This document shows positions 16,700-25,859 of a stretch of DNA of 64,000 nt, one piece after another. Origin of the DNA: Xanthomarina arctica (GTDB lineage Bacteria > Bacteroidota > Bacteroidia > Flavobacteriales > Flavobacteriaceae). The notes under the pieces are model-generated. The model was not told the origin of the DNA and searched no databases. It was given only the letters and a program-made list of their open reading frames with translations. Made by a program: the position numbers and the translations under genes. Location of the stretch: contig NZ_BMFQ01000003.1 of assembly GCF_014638915.1 (NCBI RefSeq), forward strand, positions 620,001 through 684,000, read 5' to 3'. The stretch's first letter is position 1. Each line of letters opens with the position of its first letter.

Positions 16700-18163
16700 A
16701 TGAAAACAAAAGGGACACTAATATTAGCAATGATGTTTTGCTTTTTAACAAATGCCAATAACATTACAGTTAGCAATATTTCATTGGAGAACTTAAATGA
16801 GCCCAACTGGGTTCAAGTAGAATTTGATCTAAGCTGGGAAAATTCTTGGAGATTAAGTGCTGGACCATCAAATTGGGATGCCGCATGGGTAATTATTAAA
16901 TATCGTGTAAACAGTGGAGATTGGGCTCATGCGCAATTAAGCACATCCGATTTTGTTGCAGCTACAGGAAGTACCATAGATGTTTCGAGTGATGGCCTTG
17001 GAGCTTTTATTTACAGAGATAGCGATGGAAGCGGGGATTTAAATCTGCAAAATATGCGTTTACGCTGGGACTATGGTTCTGTAAACACCAACGATATTAT
17101 CGATATACAAGTATTTGCAGTAGAAATGGTCTACGTCCCTGAAGGTGCATTCTGGGTTGGAGGAACTTCTGGAGATGAAGTAGGTAAATTTTTTGAAGGA
17201 GGAAATTCTACAATGTCCTATGAAATCACTTCAGAAAATGCCATTACAGTTGCCAATAGTGCAGGAAACCTTTATTATGACACCTCTGTAGGCGGATCAA
17301 GACCGGGAGATCAGTTAGGCCCGATCCCAACAGAATTCCCAAAAGGGTTTCAAGCATTTTATACTATGAAATATGAAGTAACGCAAGGGCAATGGGTTGA
17401 TTTTTTCAACACCCTGACTCCCACTCAGAAAATCACTAATGACGTGACTGATGCTGATGGTAAAAGTCAGGACACCGAACTTAACAGGAACGGCATTTCT
17501 TGGTCTGACGGCAGTTCTAATGCCACAACTACGAGTCCTGATTTACCACTAAATTACATTAATAATCTTCGATTAAACAGCTATTTGGATTGGGCTGGAT
17601 TGAGACACCTTACAGAATTGGAATATGAAAAAGCTTGTCGTGGACCAATTGCACCTAAACCAGGAGAATTTGCTTGGGGAAATGCTAACATTGCCACCAC
17701 TAGTTATACTTATATTAATCTTGGACAACCTAATGAGCAAGTTAGCAACCCTGAAGAAGGCGTTGGGAATATTATTTATGGGGAAACTAACGGAACTCCA
17801 ACTGGCCCAAAACGTGCAGGAATACTGGCAGCCAGTGCCATCAACAATAACAGAGAAGAGACCGGTGGAAGTTATTACGGCATTATGGAGCTTTCGGGAA
17901 ATCTATATGAGCGTTGTGTTACGGTTGGATTACCTGAAGGCAGAATATTCGATGGTATGCCCGGTGATGGTGTTCTAACTGAATCCGGATTATCTAATCA
18001 ACCAAATTGGCCATTAAGTAATGGAGAAGGAATAGGATACAAAGGAGGGTCTTATTTTAATGGCTCAAATTTTATAAGAGTTTCAGACAGGTTCGATGCG
18101 GCATCAGTACTTGCTGGAGCTAACAACAGATTAGGGTTTCGTGGGGCAAGATCAATAGATTAA
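16700..18163 (+). CDS. Secreted SUMF1/formylglycine-generating-enzyme-fold protein without the active-site cysteines
   Basis: 487 residues. A signal peptide (residues 1-20) precedes a ~125-residue beta-rich N-terminal domain, then a SUMF1 (FGE-sulfatase) fold from about residue 148 (VEMVYVPEGAFWVGG, EVTQGQWVDFFN, LTELEYEKACRG, ELSGNLYERCV) to the end (RLGFRGARSID). Where true FGE enzymes have a Cys pair in the GGSYxC..C stretch, this reads GGSYFNGSNFIR, so the oxidase residues are absent. Its partner gene starts 12 bp downstream. Likely a surface or secreted protein using the fold for binding; the exact role is unknown. Confidence 0.85.
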   Translation: MKTKGTLILAMMFCFLTNANNITVSNISLENLNEPNWVQVEFDLSWENSWRLSAGPSNWDAAWVIIKYRVNSGDWAHAQLSTSDFVAATGSTIDVSSDGLGAFIYRDSDGSGDLNLQNMRLRWDYGSVNTNDIIDIQVFAVEMVYVPEGAFWVGGTSGDEVGKFFEGGNSTMSYEITSENAITVANSAGNLYYDTSVGGSRPGDQLGPIPTEFPKGFQAFYTMKYEVTQGQWVDFFNTLTPTQKITNDVTDADGKSQDTELNRNGISWSDGSSNATTTSPDLPLNYINNLRLNSYLDWAGLRHLTELEYEKACRGPIAPKPGEFAWGNANIATTSYTYINLGQPNEQVSNPEEGVGNIIYGETNGTPTGPKRAGILAASAINNNREETGGSYYGIMELSGNLYERCVTVGLPEGRIFDGMPGDGVLTESGLSNQPNWPLSNGEGIGYKGGSYFNGSNFIRVSDRFDAASVLAGANNRLGFRGARSID

Positions 18164-18175
18164 AATAAATATATT

Positions 18176-19027
18176 ATGATTCATAAACTATATATTATTA
18201 TAGCTGCGTTCTTAATTGCAAATAATCTAAACGCCCAATTTATTGGAGGAAGCAATGACGGAAGCGATCTAGCGACATTGCATGGAAGTAAGTTGAATGG
18301 AAATATTGGATCCCTTTCCGTGCTTTACCAAGGCACATCCGGCGATGGCCATGATGCCCATAGCAATCAGTTACTGCTAGCTGTTAATAATTTTGAGATA
18401 TACCATGGTAGTTCAGGTGATGGATTTTCAAAAGATATTGCCTCTTTAACAATTTCCGGAAGCAACATGAACAGTTTATATTATGGGAATTCTGGCGATG
18501 GTCATTCACGTAATGGCTTTCAGTCGATACTTAACGGACAAGACTTAAGTATTCTTTATAAGGGCAATGTAGGTGATGGTTCTGATTATGCTATACTAAA
18601 TTCCGCTTTTTTAGAAGGATTTATCACCTCTATTTTTAACGGTGGAAATGGTGATGGATTTTCTAAATCATTTCAGCCCGACAATTATTTGTCAGGCTTA
18701 ATACTAATACTTTTTAACGGTGGTAATGGCGATGGTTTTGCAGTAGACACTTTCACATCTACTTTTACATTAGACTTGGTGGAGCAATTAATAAAAATGA
18801 ATATTTTACTATATCCAAATCCTGCAAGTCATGTCGTGCACTTAAAACCTAATGAAGGAACAATTATTGACTATGTTGAATTATTTGATGTTTCAGGCAA
18901 GAAAATCATGATAAATTTATCAAATAATAACACTATTAATGTATCTAATTTATCTGAAGGCATGTACCTATTGAATATTTTCACTCCTAATGGACATGTA
19001 TCTAAAAAATTAATAGTAAAAAAATAA
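18176..19027 (+). CDS. Secreted GDG-repeat protein with T9SS type A sorting domain
   Basis: 283 residues with a signal peptide (1-20). Residues 22-195 hold about seven repeats of the form (L/I)(Y/F)xGxxGDGx(S/D); the GDG triplets fall at residues 56, 81, 107, 133, 159 and 185, a 25-26 residue period, with a degenerate NDG at 27. The last ~75 residues (ILLYPNPASHVVHL to VSKKLIVKK) are a Por-type C-terminal sorting domain, so it should be exported through the type IX system and anchored or released. It contains no cysteine. It is 12 bp downstream of the SUMF1-fold gene. The repeat family is not one I recognise by name. Confidence 0.85.
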   Translation: MIHKLYIIIAAFLIANNLNAQFIGGSNDGSDLATLHGSKLNGNIGSLSVLYQGTSGDGHDAHSNQLLLAVNNFEIYHGSSGDGFSKDIASLTISGSNMNSLYYGNSGDGHSRNGFQSILNGQDLSILYKGNVGDGSDYAILNSAFLEGFITSIFNGGNGDGFSKSFQPDNYLSGLILILFNGGNGDGFAVDTFTSTFTLDLVEQLIKMNILLYPNPASHVVHLKPNEGTIIDYVELFDVSGKKIMINLSNNNTINVSNLSEGMYLLNIFTPNGHVSKKLIVKK

Positions 19028-19051
19028 TACATACCATACTTGAGCAAAAAG

Positions 19052-19088
19052 AGGTTGTCTAAAATCATTTTATAGACAACCTCCTTTT
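19052..19088 (+). terminator. Terminator after the GDG-repeat gene
   Basis: Stem AGGTTGTCTA / TAGACAACCT around an 11-nt loop, followed by CCTTTT. Confidence 0.75.
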
Positions 19089-19111
19089 AATTCTATGCCT
19101 TAAATATTTCA

Positions 19112-19243
19112 TTAACTAGCTTGGTTCAATGGAACGATATAGCTATCTGCTTCGAAATATTTTTCAGATTTAATAATGTTAAGTAACCAATCTAAATGGT
19201 TCTCAGATTTTCTTCTAAAGTTGTAATTTAAAGTTGCTTCCAT
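19112..19243 (-). CDS. Small hypothetical protein, 43 residues
   Basis: ATG at 19243, stop at 19112. The peptide is rich in Asn, Lys and aromatic residues (MEATLNYNFRRKSENHLDWL..), with no signal peptide or Cys and a predicted amphipathic middle helix. It lies alone between the GDG-repeat terminator and sigZ, and the surrounding sequence is otherwise empty. It is too short for the frame alone to prove coding; a clean ATG and good codon choice support it moderately. No function recognised. Confidence 0.5.
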   Translation of the reverse strand: MEATLNYNFRRKSENHLDWLLNIIKSEKYFEADSYIVPLNQAS

Positions 19244-19407
19244 AATTATAGTGTTTAAAAATGAACACTTCAAAATTACAGAATGAGACTATATTTGAAT
19301 AATTATTTAGTCAAACAACATATATATTGCTCTAAAAAACATAGAGTTACAAAAAAATACGATTAAAAACAGGTATTTCCTATACCAAAGAAACACAACA
19401 CATACTT

Positions 19408-19950
19408 TTAATAATTACAGATCTTACAATCTTCTTTTTCTTTAATTTCTCCAACTAAAAAACCTTCAGAATTCATTTTTAAATCGCAACAATCCATGTA
19501 TCCTTTAGCAATAAGTTTTCTGGCTCTTTGTATTTGCGACTTGACAGTTGGTAGAGAAACATTCAACTCTTTGGCCACTTCTGCCTGTTTTAAGCCTTTT
19601 ATGTCAGCCAAAAACAATGGGTCTCTATATTTTTTGGGCAACTGTTTTAAAATGCCGTACAAACAATCATGTTCCGTATGTTTATTAGTTTCAATTTCAG
19701 AGTAAGTTTCGGTTTGAGATTCTGAATACGGCATTTTATGCTCCCTAAAATAATCCATAACTGTATATCTAGCAATAGAAAAAATCCAGGCTTTCATCTT
19801 AGCTTCATCTTTTAACGTCTCCTTTTTGGTGTGAATTTTAATAAAAGTGTCTTGAAGTAAATCGTCTGTAGCCGTTGCGTCCTTCACTTGAGCCAAAATA
19901 AAGCGCTTAACATCTTCGGCATATAGATTCCAAATTGTTTGAGTAGTCAT
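19408..19950 (-). CDS. sigZ: ECF RNA polymerase sigma factor, SigZ type
   Basis: 180 residues with sigma region 2 (DDLLQDTFIKIHTKKETLKD, MKAWIFSIARYTVMDYFREH) and region 4 (LPKKYRDPLFLADIKGLKQA, LNVSLPTVKSQIQRARKLIA). The C-terminal tail after region 4 is the SigZ-specific Cys-bearing extension (GYMDCCD.. and GFLVGEIKEKEDCKIC), four cysteines in 24 residues, suggesting metal or thiol sensing. No anti-sigma gene is adjacent. Upstream on the same strand lies the Cys-rich peptide gene, separated by a hairpin terminator. Confidence 0.9.
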   Translation of the reverse strand: MTTQTIWNLYAEDVKRFILAQVKDATATDDLLQDTFIKIHTKKETLKDEAKMKAWIFSIARYTVMDYFREHKMPYSESQTETYSEIETNKHTEHDCLYGILKQLPKKYRDPLFLADIKGLKQAEVAKELNVSLPTVKSQIQRARKLIAKGYMDCCDLKMNSEGFLVGEIKEKEDCKICNY

Positions 19951-19962
19951 AGGTTATAAATT

Positions 19963-20011
19963 AAAAAAACAGCATCTTAATTAGTATAAAATTACTAAAA
20001 AGATGCTGTTT
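19963..20011 (-). terminator. Hairpin terminator/attenuator between the Cys-rich peptide gene and sigZ
   Basis: On the minus strand AAACAGCATCTT and AAGATGCTGTTT pair as a 12-bp stem; a second stem TAGTA / TACTA closes most of the interior. A run of T follows. Partial read-through would make sigZ expression a fraction of the peptide gene's. Confidence 0.75.
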
Positions 20012-20031
20012 CTTTGGTGTTTTAAGATAAC

Positions 20032-20133
20032 TTAACAATTACAATTGCTACATGTACAATTCTCACAGGTGCAATTTTTACAATTTCCATCTTTGCAACC
20101 AGAGCAGTTGCAGGTACATTCTTTATTTATCAT
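20032..20133 (-). CDS. Metallothionein-like Cys-rich peptide, 33 residues
   Basis: ATG at 20133, stop at 20032. Eleven of 33 residues are cysteine, in C-x-C and C-x-x-C spacing (ECTCNCSGC.., CKNCTCENCTCSNCNC), with almost no hydrophobic residues; this is the composition of a metal-thiolate cluster peptide. It follows an ECF-type promoter by ~27 bp and precedes sigZ on the same strand. Binding of Cu(I), Zn or Cd is inferred from composition; no family name is assigned. It is too short to be found by length filters. Confidence 0.75.
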   Translation of the reverse strand: MINKECTCNCSGCKDGNCKNCTCENCTCSNCNC

Positions 20134-20159
20134 TTTATTATATTTAAAGGTTCATATAA

Positions 20160-20188
20160 TAGACGTAGATGTTTTGAAAAAGATGCAA
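20160..20188 (-). promoter_or_regulatory. ECF-type promoter for the Cys-rich peptide and sigZ
   Basis: On the minus strand TTGCATC (20188-20182) and CGTCTA (20165-20160) are separated by 16 nt. The CGTC core at -10 is typical of ECF sigma promoters and unlike the TAnnTTTG of neighbouring genes. The spacing to the ATG at 20133 is 26 bp. This suggests that SigZ drives its own transcript. Confidence 0.6.
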
Positions 20189-20252
20189 CTATTTTGATTT
20201 TTTTTAAATTCTATTGAAGCAAAAAAACTCAGCTCGCACAATTGGAGTTGTA

Positions 20253-20819
20253 TTAATCTTTCAAAAACAAAGAATCTTGTTGCCACTTTTGTGGATTCAT
20301 ATCTAAATAATTAGAAATATTATGATATGCCTTTTGTGTTCTAATAATATGATCGTAAAAAGAACGCTGCCAAGAAAAATCATTAAAACCTTTCTCATGA
20401 ATCAATTTAGACGAAGTGGTCTTAAAAGCACCAACTAAACTTGATAACGATTTTATTTTAATCTCCTTGTCTGTCATTTTCAAACTATCTATTTCAATTA
20501 TTGCATGAACATGATTAGGCATTACCACAAAATTATATAAAACAACATAAGGATATTGTGTTTCCAGCCACAGCATTTTATCCTGAACTATTAAACCAAA
20601 GGAATTTAATTTCATGATTTTATTGAATGGATTGGGATCGATTTTATCGTTATTGATAATATTTTTATTTCTTATATCCTGTACGGACAGCTCGCGAGCT
20701 GTCCCAACAACAACCTCCCCAAAACAACACAATCTATCTTTTACACAAATCGTTACGAAATATAAATGATTACTTGAATAATCAAACCCTTTCATTCTAT
20801 TTCGTTTCCTGTTTTTCAT
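20253..20819 (-). CDS. REP-associated tyrosine transposase (RAYT, Y1_Tnp)
   Basis: 188 residues, IS200-like single-domain HUH nuclease. The metal-binding HUH motif is HVH at residues 103-105 (VMPNHVHAIIEID), and the likely catalytic Tyr is Tyr155 in WQRSFYDHIIR. Compared with the family, the stretch between FGEV (res 33-36) and MKLNSFGLIVQD (69-80) is enlarged and contains residues 39-45 (GTARELS) encoded by a perfect REP palindrome. Palindromes of the same sequence lie just upstream. Such proteins process REP hairpins; the frame is intact, so it may be active. Confidence 0.9.
   Translation of the reverse strand: MKNRKRNRMKGFDYSSNHLYFVTICVKDRLCCFGEVVVGTARELSVQDIRNKNIINNDKIDPNPFNKIMKLNSFGLIVQDKMLWLETQYPYVVLYNFVVMPNHVHAIIEIDSLKMTDKEIKIKSLSSLVGAFKTTSSKLIHEKGFNDFSWQRSFYDHIIRTQKAYHNISNYLDMNPQKWQQDSLFLKD
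20685..20704. repeat. REP palindrome inside the transposase gene
   Basis: Perfect 20-bp palindrome GGACAGCTCGCGAGCTGTCC, in frame with the transposase and encoding residues 39-45. Confidence 0.95.
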
Positions 20820-20836
20820 TTTAACGATAATTATTT

Positions 20837-20876
20837 ATAAATGCTGGGACAGCTCGCGAGCTGTCCCAGCATTTAT
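20837..20876. repeat. REP palindrome with 40-bp perfect symmetry
   Basis: The same 20-bp core extended by ten symmetrical bases on each side (core flanked by ATAAATGCTG and CAGCATTTAT), 18 bp upstream of the transposase start. It can form a 20-bp stem. Confidence 0.95.
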
Positions 20877-20959
20877 CATTTACTCCAATAATTTTAAAAC
20901 ACTATAAATTAACAATTAAATATAACCAATTTTATTCATTAATATTTCCTTTCCCGAAC

Positions 20960-20979
20960 GGACAGCTCGCGAGCTGTCC
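20960..20979. repeat. Third REP palindrome
   Basis: Another exact copy of the 20-bp core, preceded by GAAC; the copy inside the gene is preceded by GTAC. Confidence 0.95.
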
Positions 20980-20987
20980 CTTCCCAT

Positions 20988-21038
20988 AAAAAAAAAAAAT
21001 GCTTCAATCTTGCCTTATCATTGCAAAAAAGAAGCATT
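20988..21038 (-). terminator. Terminator of icmF
   Basis: Minus-strand stem AATGCTTC / GAAGCATT with a 25-nt loop and a long T run. Confidence 0.75.
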
Positions 21039-21099
21039 CTTCTAAAACACTTAATAATATATTATACACAAACAGTTAACTCGTATGGTATCGTATCTA

Positions 21100-24000
21100 T
21101 TACATATTTCGTCTATACTGTCCGCCTACTTCAAATAGAGATGAAGTAATTTCACCTAAAGAACACACCTTACAAACATCCATTAAAGCTTCAAAAATAT
21201 TTTCATTATGAATGGCTCTTACTTGAAGATCTTTTAGCAATCCTTCAGTATTATTTGCTTTTTGAAGATTCTCTAGCGTTTTTATCTGGAACTGTTTTTC
21301 CTCTTCCGTAGCGCGAATAACTTCTGCTGGTTGAACCGTTGGAGAGCCTTTAGAACTTAAAAAGGTATTCACTCCAATAATAGGAAATTTCCCATTATGC
21401 TTTAAAGTTTCGTAATACAAACTCTCTTCTTGAATTTTAGAACGTTGGTACATGGTTTCCATAGCTCCTAGAACACCTCCTCTTTCAGTAATTCTATCGA
21501 ATTCTAAAAGAACAGCTTCCTCTACCAAATCGGTTAATTCTTCAATAATAAAAGAACCTTGAATTGGGTTTTCATTTTTAGCCAACCCTAATTCTTTATT
21601 AATAATTAACTGAATAGCCATAGCACGACGTACAGATTCTTCTGTTGGCGTTGTAATAGCTTCATCGTAAGCATTTGTGTGCAACGAGTTACAGTTATCG
21701 TAAATAGCGTATAAAGCTTGAAGCGTTGTACGGATGTCATTAAAGTCAATTTCTTGAGCATGTAAGCTACGTCCCGAGGTTTGAATATGGTATTTCAGCA
21801 TTTGTGCTCTTGCATTTGCTCCATATTTATTTTTCATGGCTTTAGACCATATTTTCCTTGCTACACGACCAATAACCGCATATTCCGGATCGATTCCATT
21901 CGAGAAAAAGAAAGAAAGGTTTGGGCCAAATTTATTAATATCCATCCCTCTACTTAAATAGTATTCTACATAGGTAAATCCGTTAGACAATGTCAATGCT
22001 AATTGTGTAATTGGATTGGCTCCTGCTTCTGCAATATGATAGCCAGAAATAGAAACCGAATAAAAATTACGCACATTATTTTCTATAAAATATTCCTGTA
22101 CATCACCCATTAAACGCAAAGCGAATTCTGTTGAAAAAATACAGGTATTTTGGGCTTGGTCTTCTTTTAAAATATCTGCTTGAACCGTACCTCTAACTTG
22201 AGCAATCGTATTCATTTTAATTTCAGCGTAAACGTCTGCTGGCAAAACCAAATCGCCAGTAACGCCTAAAAGCATTAAACCTAAACCATTGTTTCCTTCT
22301 GGTAATTCCCCATTATAAGATGGTCGGGTTTTACCTTTATATATTTTAGCAATTTTCGCTTCAACTTCTTTTTCTAAGCCATTTTCTTTAATGTAGAACT
22401 CACATTGTTGATCTATAGCCGCATTCATAAAGAAAGCTAATAACATAGGTGCTGGACCATTAATAGTCATACTCACCGAGGTCATGACGTTGGCTAAATC
22501 GAAACCAGAATATAATTTCTTAGCATCGTCTAAACAACAAATTGAAACCCCTGCATTTCCAATTTTCCCGTAAATATCTGGACGTAAATCTGGATCGTTT
22601 CCGTAAAGTGTAACACTATCGAAGGCTGTCGATAATCGCTTTGCTGGCAATCCGGCACTTACATAATGAAAACGTCTGTTGGTACGTTCAGGACCACCTT
22701 CACCTGCAAACATTCTTGCGGGATCTTCCCCTGTTCTTTTAAAAGGATATAATCCTGCTGTAAACGGGAATTCCCCTGGTACATTTTCTTGCAAACACCA
22801 TCTTAAAATATCTCCCCAAGCTTGGTACTTTGGTAAAGCTACTTTAGGAAGTTGCGTATGAGAAAGGGATTCTGTATGCGTTTCAATTTTTATTTCTTTC
22901 CCTCTTACTTTAAATGAATAAATAGGGTTTTTATATTTATTAACTTTTTCGTCCCAACCAGTAATAACCTCCCAATTGTATGGGTCAAGATTTAGTTTTA
23001 CTCTGTCGAACTCAGCCAACAAAAGCTTTAAGAAATCTTTATTATCTTCAGTCTGAGACTGGCGAAGACCGTCACTATCAATACCATGCTTAGTCAAACT
23101 TAGCTTGATACCTGAAACAGATTCTATGGTTTTACAAATTCCATACAGTTTCTGAGCCACATCAACTTGTTCGATAACTTTTTTATCGTAAGCACGATTG
23201 CTTTCAGAAATTTCAGATAAATAACGTGTTCTTGATGGTGGAATCACAAAGATTTTTTCGCTCATTTCTGCTGATATTTCAAAAGTAGATTTCAAATCAG
23301 AGTCTACTTTTTCAACCAATTTATCCATTATCGCTTTGTAAAGCGTATTCATTCCAGGGTCGTTAAATTGCGAAGCGATAGTACCATAAACAGGCAATTC
23401 ATCTTGTGGTGTATCCCAAAGATGATTGTTGCGCATGTATTGTTTTTTCACATCACGAAGCGCGTCTAATGAGCCACGTTTGTCAAATTTATTAATAGCG
23501 ACTAAGTCGGCAAAATCTAACATATCTATTTTCTCCAACTGTGTTGCTGCTCCAAATTCTGGAGTCATAACATAAAGTGCCACATCTGAATGCTCTATAA
23601 TTTCTGTATCTGATTGTCCGATTCCAGATGTTTCCAAAATAATTAAATCGTATCCAGCCGCTTTTAAAACCTCAACGGCTTCATGTACATATTTGGATAA
23701 GGCCAGATTAGACTGACGGGTCGCCAAACTACGCATATAAACTCGAGGAGAATTAATCGCATTCATTCTAATTCTATCACCTAAAAGTGCACCACCTGTT
23801 TTTCTTTTTGAAGGATCTACAGAGATTAAACCCACTGTTTTTTCAGGAAAGTCGACTAAAAATCGTCTAACCAACTCATCTACCAAAGAGGATTTTCCTG
23901 AACCACCTGTTCCTGTAATTCCTAAAACTGGCGTGGTAGAAGATTTATTTGTAAGATGAATTTTATCTAAAGTACTTTTTGCTACTTCTGGGAAATTTTC

Positions 24001-24519
24001 AGCAGAAGAAATAACTCGAGCAATAGCTTTAGCATTTTTCTTCGGAAGTAAATCTATTTCATTAGTTAAAGAATCTCCAATAGCATAGTCGGATTTCTGT
24101 ACCAAGTCATTAATCATTCCTTGAAGTCCTAATTCTCTACCATCGTCTGGAGAATATATTCTAGCAATTCCATAATCCATTAATTCTTGGATTTCAGAAG
24201 GTAAAATAACACCACCACCACCACCAAAAATCTTGATGTGCTCTGAACCTCTTTCCTTCAACAAATCGTACATATACTTAAAATACTCATTATGACCTCC
24301 TTGATAGGAGGTTAAACAAATAGCATTAGCATCTTCTTGAATGGCTGTATTTACTACTTCTTCAACACTTCTATCATGACCTAAATGAATAACTTCTACT
24401 CCAGTTGCCTGAATAATTCGTCTCATGATATTTATTGCTGCATCATGACCATCAAAAAGGGCGGCTGCAGTTACTATTCGTACTTTATGTTTGGGTTTAT
24501 AAGGCGCTATAGGTTCCAT
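21100..24519 (-). CDS. icmF: Fused isobutyryl-CoA mutase (IcmF)
   Basis: 1139 residues from ATG 24519; an in-frame GTG at 24546 would add nine residues but sits in a TAAATTTG promoter-like element. Domain order: cobalamin-binding domain with FDGHDAAIN (~22-30), a MeaI-type GTPase with P-loop [12 protein letters not shown] (~200) and [10 protein letters not shown], then the (beta/alpha)8 mutase domain with [12 protein letters not shown] and [15 protein letters not shown]. That order and the Phe-containing active-site motif are those of IcmF and not of separate methylmalonyl-CoA mutase subunits. It interconverts isobutyryl- and butyryl-CoA with adenosylcobalamin and self-repairs through its G domain. 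Related isovaleryl-CoA activity is possible. Confidence 0.92.
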   Translation of the reverse strand: MEPIAPYKPKHKVRIVTAAALFDGHDAAINIMRRIIQATGVEVIHLGHDRSVEEVVNTAIQEDANAICLTSYQGGHNEYFKYMYDLLKERGSEHIKIFGGGGGVILPSEIQELMDYGIARIYSPDDGRELGLQGMINDLVQKSDYAIGDSLTNEIDLLPKKNAKAIARVISSAENFPEVAKSTLDKIHLTNKSSTTPVLGITGTGGSGKSSLVDELVRRFLVDFPEKTVGLISVDPSKRKTGGALLGDRIRMNAINSPRVYMRSLATRQSNLALSKYVHEAVEVLKAAGYDLIILETSGIGQSDTEIIEHSDVALYVMTPEFGAATQLEKIDMLDFADLVAINKFDKRGSLDALRDVKKQYMRNNHLWDTPQDELPVYGTIASQFNDPGMNTLYKAIMDKLVEKVDSDLKSTFEISAEMSEKIFVIPPSRTRYLSEISESNRAYDKKVIEQVDVAQKLYGICKTIESVSGIKLSLTKHGIDSDGLRQSQTEDNKDFLKLLLAEFDRVKLNLDPYNWEVITGWDEKVNKYKNPIYSFKVRGKEIKIETHTESLSHTQLPKVALPKYQAWGDILRWCLQENVPGEFPFTAGLYPFKRTGEDPARMFAGEGGPERTNRRFHYVSAGLPAKRLSTAFDSVTLYGNDPDLRPDIYGKIGNAGVSICCLDDAKKLYSGFDLANVMTSVSMTINGPAPMLLAFFMNAAIDQQCEFYIKENGLEKEVEAKIAKIYKGKTRPSYNGELPEGNNGLGLMLLGVTGDLVLPADVYAEIKMNTIAQVRGTVQADILKEDQAQNTCIFSTEFALRLMGDVQEYFIENNVRNFYSVSISGYHIAEAGANPITQLALTLSNGFTYVEYYLSRGMDINKFGPNLSFFFSNGIDPEYAVIGRVARKIWSKAMKNKYGANARAQMLKYHIQTSGRSLHAQEIDFNDIRTTLQALYAIYDNCNSLHTNAYDEAITTPTEESVRRAMAIQLIINKELGLAKNENPIQGSFIIEELTDLVEEAVLLEFDRITERGGVLGAMETMYQRSKIQEESLYYETLKHNGKFPIIGVNTFLSSKGSPTVQPAEVIRATEEEKQFQIKTLENLQKANNTEGLLKDLQVRAIHNENIFEALMDVCKVCSLGEITSSLFEVGGQYRRNM

Positions 24520-24631
24520 GTATAAAATCGTTTTTTTTAGTGGCACAAATTTACGTAATATTCAACAAACACAGCGTACTACTTTTAGTTTATAATCTCT
24601 ATTCGACTCCTCAAAGAATATATGATTGCCT

Positions 24632-24639
24632 TATATTTG
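24632..24639 (+). promoter_or_regulatory. -7 element of the DUF4197 gene
   Basis: TATATTTG, 13 bp before the ATG at 24653, implying a very short leader. Confidence 0.55.
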
Positions 24640-24652
24640 CAAAAAAAATATC

Positions 24653-25369
24653 ATGATTAAAAAATGTTTTGCCTTTTTATTTGTTATCAATTTCTTATCC
24701 TGTGCCGAGTTGCAAGAGGTGGTAAATCAATTACCAGAAGGAACCACAGGAATTAGCAATACAGAAATAGCAGCTGGATTAAGGTCTGCCTTGGAATTGG
24801 GAATTAACTTACAGGTAAACAAGCTTACTCAAACAGACGGGTTTTACAATAATAGTTTGGTAAAAATAATGCTTCCTGAAGAATTACAAAAAGTTGATAA
24901 AGCACTAAGAAACATTGGATTGGGCTCTTTGGCTGATGAAGGTTTAAAAGTTTTAAATCATGCGGCCGAGGATGCTGTTGGCACAGCTACACCTATTTTT
25001 GTAAAGGCAGTAAAAGACATCACTTTTAATGATGCTAAAACCATTTTACTAGGAAGTGATGATGCAGCATCTCTTTATTTAGCAGGAAAAACTGAAGCGT
25101 CGTTATATACCGAGTTTCAACCTATAATTAACCAGTCTTTTCAAAAAGTAGGAGCAGACAAAATCTGGGCTAATTTAATTAGCAAATACAACGCCATCCC
25201 TTTTACAACCAATGTAAATCCTGATTTAACAGATTATGTTACTAAAGAAGCTCTTAAAGGAGTTTATACCATGATTGCTGTTGAAGAAAAAGATATTAGA
25301 ACAAAATATTCTGCGAGAACAACTAATTTATTGAAACAAGTTTTTGCTTTACAAGATTCAAATAGATAA
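24653..25369 (+). CDS. DUF4197 lipoprotein
   Basis: 238 residues from ATG 24653; an upstream in-frame TTG at 24626 precedes the -7 box and is rejected. The N-terminus MIKKCFAFLFVINFLSCAEL is a lipoprotein signal with lipobox LSCA. The body is the helical DUF4197 domain (GISNTEIAAGLRSALELGIN, KAVKDITFNDAKTILLGSDD, LKGVYTMIAVEEKDIR). Function unknown; expected at the periplasmic face of the inner or outer membrane. Single-gene unit, divergent from icmF. Confidence 0.9.
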   Translation: MIKKCFAFLFVINFLSCAELQEVVNQLPEGTTGISNTEIAAGLRSALELGINLQVNKLTQTDGFYNNSLVKIMLPEELQKVDKALRNIGLGSLADEGLKVLNHAAEDAVGTATPIFVKAVKDITFNDAKTILLGSDDAASLYLAGKTEASLYTEFQPIINQSFQKVGADKIWANLISKYNAIPFTTNVNPDLTDYVTKEALKGVYTMIAVEEKDIRTKYSARTTNLLKQVFALQDSNR

Positions 25370-25507
25370 AAATTAGTTATTTAAACTTAAGTTGATATTA
25401 AGTTAACACAAAAGGGCTAAAAAAAAGCAACCTTTGTATTGATTTTATTTCAATATGGAAAATTTCATTCTTCTGTGAAAATTTGAATTAAGTTAGTTAT
25501 TAAGATT

Positions 25508-25540
25508 AAAAATCGATTCGTGGTGAATCGATTTTTTTTT
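25508..25540 (+). terminator. Terminator, probably of the DUF4197 gene
   Basis: Stem AAAATCGATTC / GAATCGATTTT with loop GTGGT and a T run, 138 bp after the DUF4197 stop codon. The intervening AT-rich stretch has no reading frame. Confidence 0.75.
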
Positions 25541-25612
25541 ATCAACAAATTGAAGATTTAACTTGCTGAATTCTATTATTTTAGATATATTTAATTTTCA
25601 AAGGGGTCAGCA

Positions 25613-25813
25613 ATGGAAAATTTAAGTAAAATCAAACAAAACCAAATCAAGTTACAATTACGCTACAAACAACTTATAGAACAGGCCTATAATCTTCGTG
25701 AAACAGATTCTGCTATGAGTGATATTTCAGAATTTAAAGCTATTAAGCTTTTAAACAAATTAAATAGATTACGGTATTTAAGTAGAGAACCTGCAAAAAA
25801 ACAGCTGTTATAA
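25613..25813 (+). CDS. Small hypothetical helical protein, 66 residues
   Basis: A highly charged, all-helical peptide (QLRYKQLIEQAYNLRETDSA, EFKAIKLLNKLNRLRYLSRE) without signal or Cys. The pattern YKxLxEQAYxL..SD..E..KLLNxLN is loosely like the small flavobacterial Lacal_2735-type proteins, but I would not assign it. It lies between the DUF4197 terminator and the convergent substrate-binding protein gene. Confidence 0.65.
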   Translation: MENLSKIKQNQIKLQLRYKQLIEQAYNLRETDSAMSDISEFKAIKLLNKLNRLRYLSREPAKKQLL

Positions 25814-25859
25814 ACTTAAATGTTTTTAGTAATAAACTAGTAGAATAGAAGTCTTAATC

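Noticed and set aside
16700-18163. Formylglycine-generating enzyme (sulfatase activator)
   Set aside because: Both active-site cysteines are missing and no sulfatase gene is near.
21100-24519. Ordinary methylmalonyl-CoA mutase subunit
   Set aside because: Domain order (B12, GTPase, mutase) and the [12 protein letters not shown] active-site motif fit IcmF.
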